From Undaria pinnatifida (taxonomy: Eukaryota > Sar > Phaeophyceae > Laminariales > Alariaceae), in NCBI GenBank assembly GCA_012845835.1, contig JABAKD010000025.1:214001-278000 (forward strand): a DNA stretch of 64,000 nt, in the 5' to 3' direction. Each line of letters opens with the position of its first letter. Position 1 is the first letter of the stretch. A model generated the notes under the pieces. That model searched no databases and was not told the DNA's origin. It worked only from the letters and a program-made list of their open reading frames with translations. Positions 31,901 to 43,900 of the stretch are shown one piece after another. Both the position numbers and the translations under genes were made by a program.

Positions 31901-32029
31901 AGTGCTATCATACGTACGTTGGTTCGCTGGTTCTTTCGCTGGTCCTTCTATTGCCACAACAGCAGCATGAACTAGTACTACTTGTATATACTCCGTATGT
32001 TCTAATAACTGCTGTATGTATGTTCTTAG

Positions 32030-32198
32030 CATCACACATCCATAGCTGTAAGACGTGCTCCATCAAATCTCTCCGCCGACTTATCGCAGAGTTTCGGTCT
32101 ACTGCCTACTGATGTGTGTGCTGCTGTTTGCTCTGGGCAGGACAACAGGCGCATAGCCGTCGGCGACATGGCGGATGCAGGAGGCACCCCAGAGCTCA
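32030..32198 (+). CDS. orphan coding-like exon, unknown protein
   Basis: After acceptor tgttcttag a phase-0 frame reads SIAVRRAPSNLSADLSQSF, GLLPTDVCAAVCSGQDNRR and VGDMADAGGTPEL, ending at a strong donor CTCA|gtgagt (phase 1). The frame stays open to 32404 if unspliced. It lies on the same strand as the 31.2-31.5 kb segment, but the phases do not join directly. No family is recognised. Confidence 0.4.
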
Positions 32199-32594
32199 GT
32201 GAGTTCTGCTCTTTGTTCATTGGCGCTCCTCTTCAAATCCTAGACCACACAGGTCCGCTGCAAGGCAACTACCCCCCCGCCCTCTCCGCTCTTCTTTCTC
32301 TCCTTCTCTATTTCCATCCCTTGCCCGCGGTACACGCATATATCACAGCTGACGCAATTCATGCCACCAGCATGTCCTTCCAAACTGGTGGCAGATATTT
32401 ATAGTGCAAGTGATGTCGCTGTGGTATAATATTGATTGAGTTCTATCCCATGAGAACTCGCGCAGAATTATTGTTCGGGGTATCTATTTGTGACTCATGT
32501 ACTAAATAGTCGCAAACGTGCCTCGTAGAACTGCTTGCAGTACAAACTGGGCCGGCCAAGACGCTTAAAACAAGCCAATATCGCTGTGCTGCGC

Positions 32595-32838
32595 TCACTT
32601 TTTCGAGTTCGGATCTGAAATTTTGACACGTGATTTGGACCAAGCTCACCAAAACAGGACCCGACGAACTAAAAAAAAAAAAAAAACGTTGACTTTTTAT
32701 CAAATTCATTACTTTGGAAAACTTTTAACCGGCCATATGTCGACCTTTTTTTTTTTTTCTTGAGTTCGTCGGGTGCTGTTTTAGTGAGCTTGGTCCAAAT
32801 CACGTGTCAAAATTTCAGGTCCTAAATTCGAAAATTGA
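32595..32838. repeat. hairpin: ~95-bp inverted repeat with ~55-bp loop
   Basis: 32595-32690 and 32745-32838 are near-perfect reverse complements (blocks TTTTGACACGTGATTTGGAC, AAGCTCAC, CCCGACGAACT and a poly-A facing a poly-T). The left arm has a few mismatches. It is probably a MITE or foldback remnant; a transcript through it would form a long stem. Confidence 0.88.
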
Positions 32839-34756
32839 GAGGTGTATGGCCAAGTTTCCACCGAAGGACCTCTGCATACATGCCTACATATATTTCAGGG
32901 ATTCATCCATAACTTTCGAACGAAAGTGACCCATGAAATGAAACGCTCATGTCTCTACTCCTCGTCCCAAGATGTACATGCCCAGCAAAATTGAGCCAAT
33001 TCCATCCACGTTGTATTTCGAGGAATTTTAAAAAATGCAACACAGAAAAATCATGAAAAAAATGCTTAAACTAGGAGACGTGAGTAGCAACCACTTTTTT
33101 CGGCACCAACTCGGCAGATTCTCAATCAAGCTGGAGGGCTTGAAATGACCACGGTATCTAGCTGATTACGAGGATATGCACGGTTAGCAGTGAGTCACTG
33201 CCGTTCAAAAGATATGCCCGACTGACGGATTATGGGTTTCTTGGCCGGCCCAGCTTGTATGTATGTGTATGGTGGACAACGCCGACAGCAGCAAGCCCTG
33301 ACACTAATAATAATTTTTTCGTAGTGCTCTTGCGCTCGTACGTATAGGCACGAGGTAAACTACCTCTGTACCTGGTATTACTTGTAGAGGGCGTGAAATA
33401 CGACTCCATATAGGATACCGGCATGGGATACCCGCTCACCTAGGTCTCCGTGCGCGCCGAGACGTTGTGACTTTGTTGCCACTGCGCTCCTTGGCATCAT
33501 GGTTAAATTGACATGAAGGCGAAGAAAATGGCCAGACCCTCCATGGTCCCCACTACCAGGTATGCCGTTGGGTGACTTTGTGCTTGTGGAACTTGTGCAT
33601 TGTACAACTATGATATCGATCGACTTTGAAAAGGCAAAATTGAATGGGACAATTCTTGATGTGCACGACAGCAGGCAAACACATGGGCATGCGTTTTTAA
33701 TTCTGGAGGTCATGGGTCATGTCAGGAGCTGAGAGTAGAGTCGATGCGATGCTATCATGTGCGGGGTGGTGTTGCGAATTGTATGAGTGCGGGCGCGGTG
33801 GGGTTGGGAGAGCGAAATCTAACCGCGAGGGTTGGTGGCGGAAAGTCCATACTAAATATTTCTTGAAGTGTAAGTACCACGAGAAAGTGCCTCGAAACTA
33901 ATAACTGCTTCAAAAATGTATTCCAGAGAGGGAGAACCGAAGACCAAACTCTTAGGAACTGCTGCAAACCAAGAACATCCGGTATCCGTATCCACCCTGG
34001 ATCCATACGAGCTTTCGTTCGCGACGTCAGTACGGGAGAGCGCGTGGGCACGACGTTTTTCGCCAGGGGCAGGAGGGAGGGAGGGATGGGCAGAAAGACA
34101 AGGGAGTCTTGTCTCACGCCTCGCCGTCACGCGATCGTCGAGGCAGTAGAGGACGACAACCATAGCTAGAGGGAAGCGTTTTCATGCTACTACATTGCGT
34201 CACGTACGGCTTTTTTATGTTTTACAAACTTGTGCACGGAGTAGTAGCCTCGAAACGTCAAACGAGCGCCTCACGGGCTCAGTGCCTTCCGCGCCCGGTG
34301 CGACAGGAAGTCAGATGCCTTCCTGCCACAGGAAAGACAGGAAAGAGCGGGGCGCTTTACCCCGATGAAATCGGAAACACGGTGGCCGCGGATGGGAGTG
34401 AGACGGCCACGTGGCCCACGGCATCACGCCACAGAGTTACTATTTTGGAAGCTACGTTTCGTATTCGCAGGAATGTGATGCTGTGCCGCGTGCAAAATCC
34501 CGCGTCCAAAATCTCGCGTGCAAAATCTTCTCTTTTAACGAAGTAGGGTTGTATTGCGGGCCTTCGAAGGATTACGGTTGGGGTTAGGGTCAGGGTCAGG
34601 CTTCCTAACCCAACGGTGTCAGCCTTCTCGCTTCAAAAAAGGAGACCTTTTTCTTGTTTGCGCCATGGAAATGGTAAATTCGCTTTCGCTCGTAGCATGT
34701 TGATTTTACCTATTTTTTATCTCATTTTCCTCTCGTGTTTGTGCTAAATCGTGCAG
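32839..34756. other. region upstream of the first recognised ROCO exon
   Basis: Short frames on both strands only. The true first exon (start codon) of the ROCO gene should lie here or further left: the cap exon needs a phase-1 donor upstream and its own frame has no ATG. ATGGAAATG|gtaaat at 34665 is tempting but would be phase 0 and does not fit. TTAGGG-like repeats occur at 34575-34606. Confidence 0.5.
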
Positions 34757-34984
34757 GTTCCGTCAGTCTTGACCGCGAGATTTTGTGCGCCTTTTTCGAC
34801 GCTACGAATAGTCCCGAAGGACAGATGAGTCGTGCGAAGTCTGGTAGCGTACTGACGCTCCAAGAGTGCTGGAAGCGTAAAGGCGGTTGGAAATCGTCTA
34901 AGCCTATGGAGGCGTGGCACGGCGTTACCACCAACGCGGAGGACAGGGTTATCGGCCTGAAATTGGACGAAAACAACCTCACAG
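34757..34984 (+). CDS. ROCO exon: LRR N-terminal cap
   Basis: A 228-nt phase 1-1 exon between cgtgcag and ACAG|gtagaa. It reads LDREILCAFFDATN, WKRKGGW, WHGVTTN and RVIGLKLDENNLTG. This is the standard plant/alga LRR N-cap pattern ('d..aLlafy.at.g..W....~W......~WhGV..n..grV..L.L..N.L.G'). It has an insertion (SPEGQMSRAKSGSVLTLQE) between the first helix and the first Trp. Confidence 0.88.
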
Positions 34985-37900
34985 GTAGAACGTGATAGCA
35001 TGCGCCTCGTACGCAATACAAGCATCAGGTAGCTCGACATAAGTCTGCATACACCTCGTTTACATCGTATACAGCACCAGACACCCTCGTGCAGAGTACT
35101 CCTGTACGTGGTGAGAGACAAGAAAGCTGGTTCAGACAGGGTTTCTTATTTCAGAATGGGTGCAGTCTACGATATTTACGATGGTTTGAGAATAACGGCT
35201 CCTGTACTTTTGCTTTTCCTGCAAATCTCAGCCTGGGTTTCTTTTTTTGTACTATTTTTATTGGTAACGCAGGTGCCATGTACTGCTGTGTTTGAATAGA
35301 CTACTGCTGCTGATGTATAGTTGAGGTATGCGCGGGTTGTTCGCCTCGCTTTAAATTGTGCCTTCAATATCAATACTATGAACGAGTTCTGCGTTGACGC
35401 GCCTCGATTTACGACAACGGTCCCAAGACCATCGGACAATCGAAGGGTTAGCGGAATAGGATCTATGTTCGTGTAATCGTGCAACGTTTTCAATGAAAGG
35501 CGCCGATTTTATGAGGAAGGCCATGGAAACCTGCTGAAAACCTCACCTACACTCGTATGCGTGATACGTCCATCAACAAATATATGACAACGTAGACGAG
35601 TAGTCTCCTGGCCGACTCAAGAGCGATATTGCTTGGTCGCTTGGTCGCTTGGTTGCCGCCTCGCCGGCAATGGAATCAGGGCGAGTGGCGAAGGTGTCAT
35701 GACAGAGCTCTAGAGTGCTGTTCTGTGCCGGCCTGTCAGAGATCCAGAGTGCTCCTTGCTCTGTCCTACGGTCTATGATATGTGATTTTGTGTTATGTTG
35801 TGTGGTACGATAAATATAGAGAGGGACTACCTCAGACTCGTGCGTGACTTATGAAGCGGTGTACCAAAATGCTCATACACTTGATCCCCCGATGAAAGCA
35901 CATAATTTAGCAACGCAAAGAATTATAACACTCCCGGCCGTTGTTTGTCTTGTCTTCAACGTACGACCGGCTTGGTTTGGCCCCTGCTGCCATTGACTAT
36001 TAATCGACGACATTTTGACGGGAGGATTGCTCACGTAAAGATGATCGAGCCCAGCCAGCTCCAGGAAGCATTACGCAACGTTTGTGTGTTCCTCTTGTCC
36101 ATGGGAGCATTACTCAACCTTCCTTTTTTCCATGGGAGCTTTACTCGACCACATTTCCTCTTGTCCATGGGAACACTACTCGTTGTTTATGTCCCCCCTT
36201 GTCTATGGGAGCTTTGCTCAATCTTTCTTCTATCTTGTTGTCCATGCCCCTACTGTACCTGTAACCTCGTTTGTCAGGCGTCATACCCCCAGAGCTGGGC
36301 GGCCTCGTAGCCCTGGAGGATCTAAGCCTTCGGAAGAACGCGCTTAAAGGTGATCCTCTTTTGTGTTTTTTTTTCGATCTGCTGTGAATGAGATGCGACC
36401 CCTGGATAGGGTGATGCGTCAAAACTGTAAGTGCTCCGTGGTATTTGCAGCTATTGCAATGAACGCCAATCTGCGACACAATTCTTGCTTTTTCACACCT
36501 CGGTATTGCTGCTAACTTCGTCCCAGATCTATATTTTCCTGGGCAGTCGAACGCTACCAAACGGTGAAACGACAATATCAGCGAAAATCCCAAACTCTCG
36601 CCACCAAAAATTTGATATCCAATGTCGACGGAAACAAGGCCAAACAGACAATGCAGCCTTCGGCTGCGCCTCCAGCGGAGCATTTTCGCCAGCCGGGGAG
36701 GGACGGCCTGATTTGGACTCATCACCCTCTCACAATAATTTTCGGTGTTGAACATGATGCTAGCATTACGGCATACCCTACTTGAGACGAAATTATCCCG
36801 TGACAAGCCAATCTAGGTGGTATCATCTCCCGTGGGTAATACCAGGTATATATTATTGCAGCGCTACTTAGCCGGTACCACTTTGCAGTAGCTTTTTCAT
36901 GTCACGACGATTTTCATGGTATTATCTCCCGAAAAGTCTTGAACCGGAATGTCTTGAAATGGGTACACCACTCTACTTGTCTTAAACCGGCTTGTCTTAA
37001 ACCGAATTGTCTTAAAATGGGTACACCACGGTATAGGCAACACAGTGTAATCGACAAACGGGCTCCGCCGGAGCTTGATTATTGTTTAGAGCGTTTCCCT
37101 TGCACGCAGTGATGATAAAGCAGTGATGATACAGCATTCTACCACAGCAGTAGGAAGAGAGTGGTCGGCTTGGAGCGGGCTTCATCGCTGACCGTACGTA
37201 TACGAAGTATGATACGTGTTCGAGGATTTCCCCTTTATCTCGCTGCCGTTTGAAGTGTGTTGACTCGGAGACTACAGACTGGTGGTTGGTTTATAATAAC
37301 CCATTCACGGATTCCATGGGTCGTGCAAGAGCATCCAAAGATTAGCTGCAGCGCGATGTAATATACCTCCCTCCAGCTAATGCAATGTATATGCCCACCA
37401 ATGAGTATTCATTTTTGATTAGTGCAATATCACAACACTGTCCGGAAATATAATCAACGTTTGGCATGCGTATTTACACTCTAACGTTCCTTGTATTCAC
37501 GTACAGAGTGATAGGTTTTGCGTAATAGGCGATGGGCGGATTATACTATTATTTATGCCCGTCGTGATTATTGAGCACTTGCACAATCTAGCTAACGCCG
37601 AGCTATCATGCGCCGCTCAGCACGTTCGACACTTGTCGGAGTCGCTGACGTGCGAGGAAAGCCTTTCGAGGCGATGAAGATACTGATATGATGGCATGAT
37701 TGTATGATGGCATGATGGGATGATGGTATGATGCGATGGAGGGGGTACGTTTCGGTCAATGTTTATTTCTGATCGACGGTACGACGGGTACAACCCCTCC
37801 TCGCCTGAGGAGTGACCCAGTGTGTGTTCAGTCCTGTATGTGGTTTGGCCATTCTTGTTGTGTGCGGAGTGCGCGCACAGTTGAGCTCACGGAAGCTCAG

Positions 37901-40900
37901 CTCTTGGAATGAGGTATAGAGCTCCCCATGTTAGCGACTGGGCAAACTTTGGTACCGTCCCTCTACATTGGCATGGTCTATACAAGCCTGCTCTAGACGG
38001 TATGTAGCGTACATTCACCCGGTCTGGTGTTTGCCCAAATCTTCACTCAATGCCGTGTCACCCGAACAACCGTCTGTCGTCTATTAACAGGCGGCATACC
38101 TAAGGAGCTCGGGAAGCTGCGGGCGCTCAAGGAGCTCGATCTGTGTGCAAACCAACTTGTAGGTGAGTCTTTTTTTTATGTTTTTTCATCCGTCCGCTTT
38201 GATATTTCTGGAGATGTCGCATTCGGCAGGCGATAACAACTTCAACACAGTTGTGAGGAACTTAATACGACGTGTTGTGTAGCTGCTACTGTTTGAGGGT
38301 CTTTTGCGTGTATAGCACCAGACCGTTTGGTGCGTTGGATCTTTTCGCTCAAGACGCCAGAAGCTCTGCATTGGTGACATGTTTTTTCCTGGCGAAATGT
38401 CGAGAATTTTTTTTTCGCCGGCAATGGTCATCACACCATGGATGATACACTGTTTTTGCGAGCGAGGCTGTTTTACGATTGGCAGCAAAACATAGTGTTT
38501 CTACTTTGCGATTGGCGCAAGAGAATCGTTTCGATTGCATGATTGGCGCCTAAGAAATAGGGGCACCTTTCCACCCTCGCATGCGCGAATCTCCATGTTC
38601 CGTCCGACACCCTGAGATCTCCCCCAAAGAATAGCTAGAAAATGACATTTGTGACTACTAAAACAGCAGCAGCTACAGCAGTACTTGGTATATACTTCGA
38701 AGTAGTATAGTATAGTATAGTCTATAGTATAGTATAGGGTTAGGGTTGGGTTGGGGTTGAGTTCGCTCGGGTTCGGTTGGGTTGGCGATAGATACTAACC
38801 GATACTACGACATATCCACCTTCTTCGCGAGTTAATGGTGAGAACTACAACAGTTCATGGTACTTCATATCTGGCATTCCCTGAACCCCGGCAGCACGAG
38901 TGCCTCTGTGTGCACCAGTGCACCGATGCACCACCCGCTACTGCAGGATACACCCAGTAAAAAAAAAAAAAAACACCTTGTACATCGCCATTGTTTTCTC
39001 TCACACCTCGCCGAGCTGAAATTACTGCCGGAACGACATTTCCTTTGCAGGGCGACATGAGAAAACATACCGGTTTTCGCCTATACATTTTTTCCTCTCG
39101 TCATATATACGACTATCTGAATTGCGTGACCGTATATGCTACGTCGGCATCCATCGTTCACGTCCACGCCGTTCCGCCACAATCTAATCGCACGCACGCT
39201 ACCAGTACCGTAGCACGTTTTGACGGATGTTGTGGTAGCGGGGGGAAATAATGCCGGCGAACGGAAGTCACGAATGCTTCCCCTTAAGCAACGGAGGTGT
39301 TTTTGTGCGTCGGTATTTAAGGGGATTGGGGCTATCACTGCACGAACAGAGTTGTCTGCTTCTTTCGGAACCACTGGCCGTATGCGAGCGGTTTCGGAAA
39401 CTCGTCCGCCGGTTGTGTATCCTGTACTCCCGAAACGCGCTCGGTTTATCCTTTAATTGTCGATGGCCGAAGACCTGTGCTTCTCGAATATCACTTGGAC
39501 CCTGTCCGCCCGCAGACAGTGAGAGGTGCTGTCCGCGAACCCCGCAGCCGCCGCCTTTCTTCCCCCTCCCCCTCTTCCCTGCCCTTCCCCTGGCGTACAA
39601 CGGTAGCGTAAAGTCACCCCGTTCGACGTTGCCCAACGTTTCACTTTGTTATTATGCCACCAAACTCGCCTTCCAGGCGGCATACCGGAGGAGCTCGGGA
39701 AGCTGCAGGCGCTCAAGAAGCTATCTTTGTCTCGAAACCCGCTTGGAGGTGAGGGTTGCTGTTTTCGCGTCAGTCCATCACTGCTTTTGGTAAACCGTTA
39801 AAAATGCACTCCAGCTGTTGAGTCGCGTTTTTTGTCGAAACTCCTTTGAAGCTGCTGTGTCTGATACTTCGATCGCGCCTGTTACGGGGTATGTGTCCTC
39901 TTGAAGGATGTAGGTTTGTGGGATGCCGCGTAGGTGGCAATGCATAAAACACCAAGTATCACACACAGCTTGCAAATATGAGTTTCGACGAAATCTTCGA
40001 TCTCGCAGCTGGAATGTGTTTTTATTTTTTTCGAATAAAACATACCCGGTACCGGTATTGTAGTAGGTAGATAGAATGCGTGTTTTTCAAGGACAGGGTT
40101 TTGCCTGTATAACGCGCCATGTGTTGTTTTGCATGTTCCCTTGAGGCGCTGGAAGGACTGTATGCGCTAATAAACCACATTGCCTGGTGACTTGCGGGGG
40201 AATGCAATAGCTAAGGCCATCTCAGCATCAAATATGCTGCTAGCATTCCTAGAAACGGCAGTAGCGGCGCTTCAGGGTTGTTGTTGTTGGTGGTGGTGGT
40301 GGTGGTGTTGTTGGTGGTGATGGTGGTGTTGTTATTGTTGTTGTTGTTGGTGGTGGTGGTGGTGGTGATGGCGCTGGGGCTGGTGCTGATGGCGGTGCTG
40401 CTGTTGCTATTGTTGTTGGTGTTGGCAATACAGGCAGGCCCCAACAAACCCTAACCGTGGGTTTTAGTCAAGCATACCAACCATGTCAACCATATCAACC
40501 ATATCCCAAAAAGAAAATATTGCCAACAATGAATACGCGCGACTAAGGCAAGTCATACATCCACCACCCCAGAACCTGAGAGGTATCTTAGAGTGGTATC
40601 TTAGAGTGGTATCTTAGAGTGGTATCTTAGAGTGGTATCTTAGAGTGTATCTTAGAGTGGTATCTTAGAGTGGTATCTTAGAGTGTATCTTAGAGTGGTA
40701 TCTTAGATAGGTATCTTAGAGTGTATCTTAGAGTGTATCTTAGAGTGTATCTTAAAGTGTATCTTAGAGTGTATCTTAGAGTGTATCTTAGAGTGCAAGC
40801 GTTGTTGTTGCGATTAAGTTGCATCCTTACTTACTTGCTGAAACGCCTAACCCTAGGAATCCCATACCATATCCTACCAACCGAACCTACGAATTCACAG

Positions 40901-43900
40901 TAATTCACAGTCACAAAATTGCCGAAAAGGAAGTGTAGTCCGTTACTAACAGGTATAGACTACAACGGACAACATTGCTGAAAAGTAATCAGATCCGTTC
41001 GGGTGCTCCTCATTTAGGAATCCCATACCATATTGTACCGTGCTGTACCATATTGTACCATATTGTACCGAACCTAATCGTTGACTGGGACAAAATCGGG
41101 AAATTTGCCCCGATGCACAGTCGGGCAGCTAAAATAGGTACTGTCAGCTGTTAGGTATGCATGGAGTGATATAGGTACTGTTAGGTATGCAAGGAGTGAG
41201 TCATATTTGCCGCAAAAAGTAACGAGATCCGGTAGTTAGTTCCTTGAGGAGTCCCGTTAGTCAGATATATCTCAGGCCACAATCGTGCTACGTGTATCGC
41301 AGTACCCGGCAGTCACACTCGTCACTCGTCGCTCGTCACTCATCACGCGTCACGCGTCACTCGCCACTGGTCAGTACAAGACCTCCAATACAAACTTTGA
41401 CAGCCCATTGGTTCGCGATACGGCAGGTTAACTTACCGATAGAAACTTGTTTTGGTAAATGCCGTTTGTGAGAGTGATGTACGCCATCATAAAAATCATT
41501 GTACGTCGAAGGATGTGTCCTCATTACCCCACAACTTGCAGAGCGAAAACTGGTGTTATGTATAGACGAATATAATGTGGTCCAAGCCGAGTAGTGACCC
41601 ACGCTATAAATGCTAGTAATGCCACTAATGCTACGGCACAGGTGTGCACGCTATTAATAGCTACTGTAGTTCACACCCTTTTTGTTCCGGAGCTATTCAC
41701 TATAGGATCTCTATGCCCCACACCACACCACACCACAAAGAATGTAATTGATTTTGAGCAAACCTGAAGGTGCAACCAGATGAACAAATCCTAAGTGCTC
41801 TAGTGCTCTAGTCTATTATGAAGTGTATAGCGTTTTTCTTTTCTTTTTTTGCAAAACGAGAACGGCATAGTATGTCCAAGATTTTCGGTTAAGGTGGGTG
41901 GGTTAAGGAGCCCCATCGTTCAAAAATCAGTCTTGCCAAAAAGCGGTATACCTTAGTACTTTATTCTTCAATACCGCCATCCTAACCCTAGCCAATCAAG
42001 TCGCCGCTTTTCCGAGTCAAACGCTGATAAATAATCGTGCTTGTATGTAGGAGCTTGTTCTGGCGTCAAATCGACGAGCGGAAAGCTCGAGAGCGAGAGG
42101 TAGCAAATTCGACGAAAATCGAGGAGTACAAAAAGCTGAAATATAGGAATGCTGACCCCTATGTGCGATAGAAATGAAGGCACGTACCGGGGGGGAGAAG
42201 GAAAGACACCTGTGACCATGACCACGACCTTGTGGCTTGTCCAGAAGGTCGATGAGTGCAAAACCTCTTGCGAGTTGAGCTCGAGGGTAAGAACGGTAAT
42301 TAAAAATAAAAATGCTGATATATAGTATATGATAATAAATACTTAGTATATAATAAGAATGCACACGTGTTTATGAACCCCTGCCTATATTTATGCCCTT
42401 ATTTCCCACGGCTTGCGGCGCGAAACTTACTGGTGTACATGCACCAATACAAGCTGGTTCAAGCTGAATGTCCAGAGCCTGTTTTGGGTTCGAACCCAGT
42501 TAGTTTGAACATGTGTTTATGAGGCCCTGGCCGAACCATTACATCGTTTGAACATATGTTTTCGCCTGAAATATGATCGTTGTGGTTTTTTGTAGGTTGT
42601 CCGGAATGTGTGCCTTCTTTGCAATCGTTTTTGTTTTTTTCCCGAAGTCCACTCCCGCTCGATAGGAGCCCCCTCCTCCTCACGCGTATCACTCGTCAAA
42701 GGCTGCCTGCTTGCATTTGCCCGTTTGTGGTCGTTCCTTTTTTTGTTTTTCTGTGCTACTAGGTAGGTCAACCAATTTTCTAATATCCGCGAGGCATGTT
42801 GTTTACGAACCCAGTGATGTTACTTCTTCTTGCTCCCACGATCGTTCTTGCCAGGCGGCATACCCCCCCAACTGGGCAACCTTGGCGCCCTGCAGGAACT
42901 TCGATGCCATAGCAACAAGCTTGAAGGTGAAATTTATCGTTCTTCGCTGCGATCTAGTTTGAGTAGGAAATGGATGTGTACCAGTGATGCCAACCGTGAA
43001 CTCCCTCACCGAGCCTCTTTTGGCTTGGATCCTTCTCGATTATATACTTGGGGTACATGTTAAAATCTCAGCAACGCCTCACCGCCTTACCCTAGCCCAG
43101 GACAAGAAAAGCGCCATTGCAGATGACATTGCAGATAACATTGCAGATAACATTGCAGATGACATTGCAGATGATACGGTGTTCGCTCAGTGCTGGTTGT
43201 CCACGAGTACTCCCGCCGGAAGTTCAATGGATTTTTCCAACGGCAATCGCCTCGATTCTTTTCATCGTTTTTCGCGGGTCGGATTCACTTCTCGGATCAC
43301 TTCTGATGAAAGCTACGGTATTGTGGTACCATACCCCCTATTTCTACACCGGGTGTTAGCTCTCCTTAGAGCCTTGGCTCTCCTTGGCTCTGCCTAGGGC
43401 CTTAGCTGTTCGCAGGAGTGGCAAAAACACGTTGTGCGATTTGTTTGGCGCACCTTAGCTAACCTTAGCTAACCTTAGCTAACCTTAGCTAACCTTAGTT
43501 AACCTTAGCTAACCTTAGTTAACCTTAGCTAACCTTAGCTAACCTTAGCTAACCTTAGCTAACCTTAGTTAACCTTAGTTAACCTTAGCTAACCTTAGTT
43601 AACCTTAGCTAACCTTATCTTAGCTAACCTTATTTTAGCTAAGATTAGTTAAGGTTAGCTAACCATTCCTTTGGGAGTTCATACAAAAAACATCATACCA
43701 AAAGTTAAAATATCACGAAAGCCTGCGGCCGTGAGGAACAGGAGGGTCACTCTCGCGAGACACCCCGAGCCGCTGCAAAAAAAGCCGTGAAAACTAGATG
43801 AAACCCTTGTGGTACCGTACCCTTGGTCTTCTCCAGGTTCGGATCGTGTCAGGGTGACCCAGTCCGACCAATGGTATTTTGAAACCGCCTGACCAGACCC

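Noticed and set aside
34665-34673. ATGGAAATG|gtaaat as first ROCO exon
   Set aside because: This donor is phase 0, while the cap exon needs phase 1; joining them gives a stop soon after.
40580-40800. Possible CRISPR-like array (TATCTTAGAGTGG units)
   Set aside because: Units are contiguous 12-13 bp without spacers; it is a minisatellite in a eukaryotic intron.
42470-42520. GGTTCGAACCC as a tRNA T-arm
   Set aside because: No acceptor stem, D-arm or anticodon arm can be folded around it; similar TTCGAA strings occur elsewhere without tRNA context.
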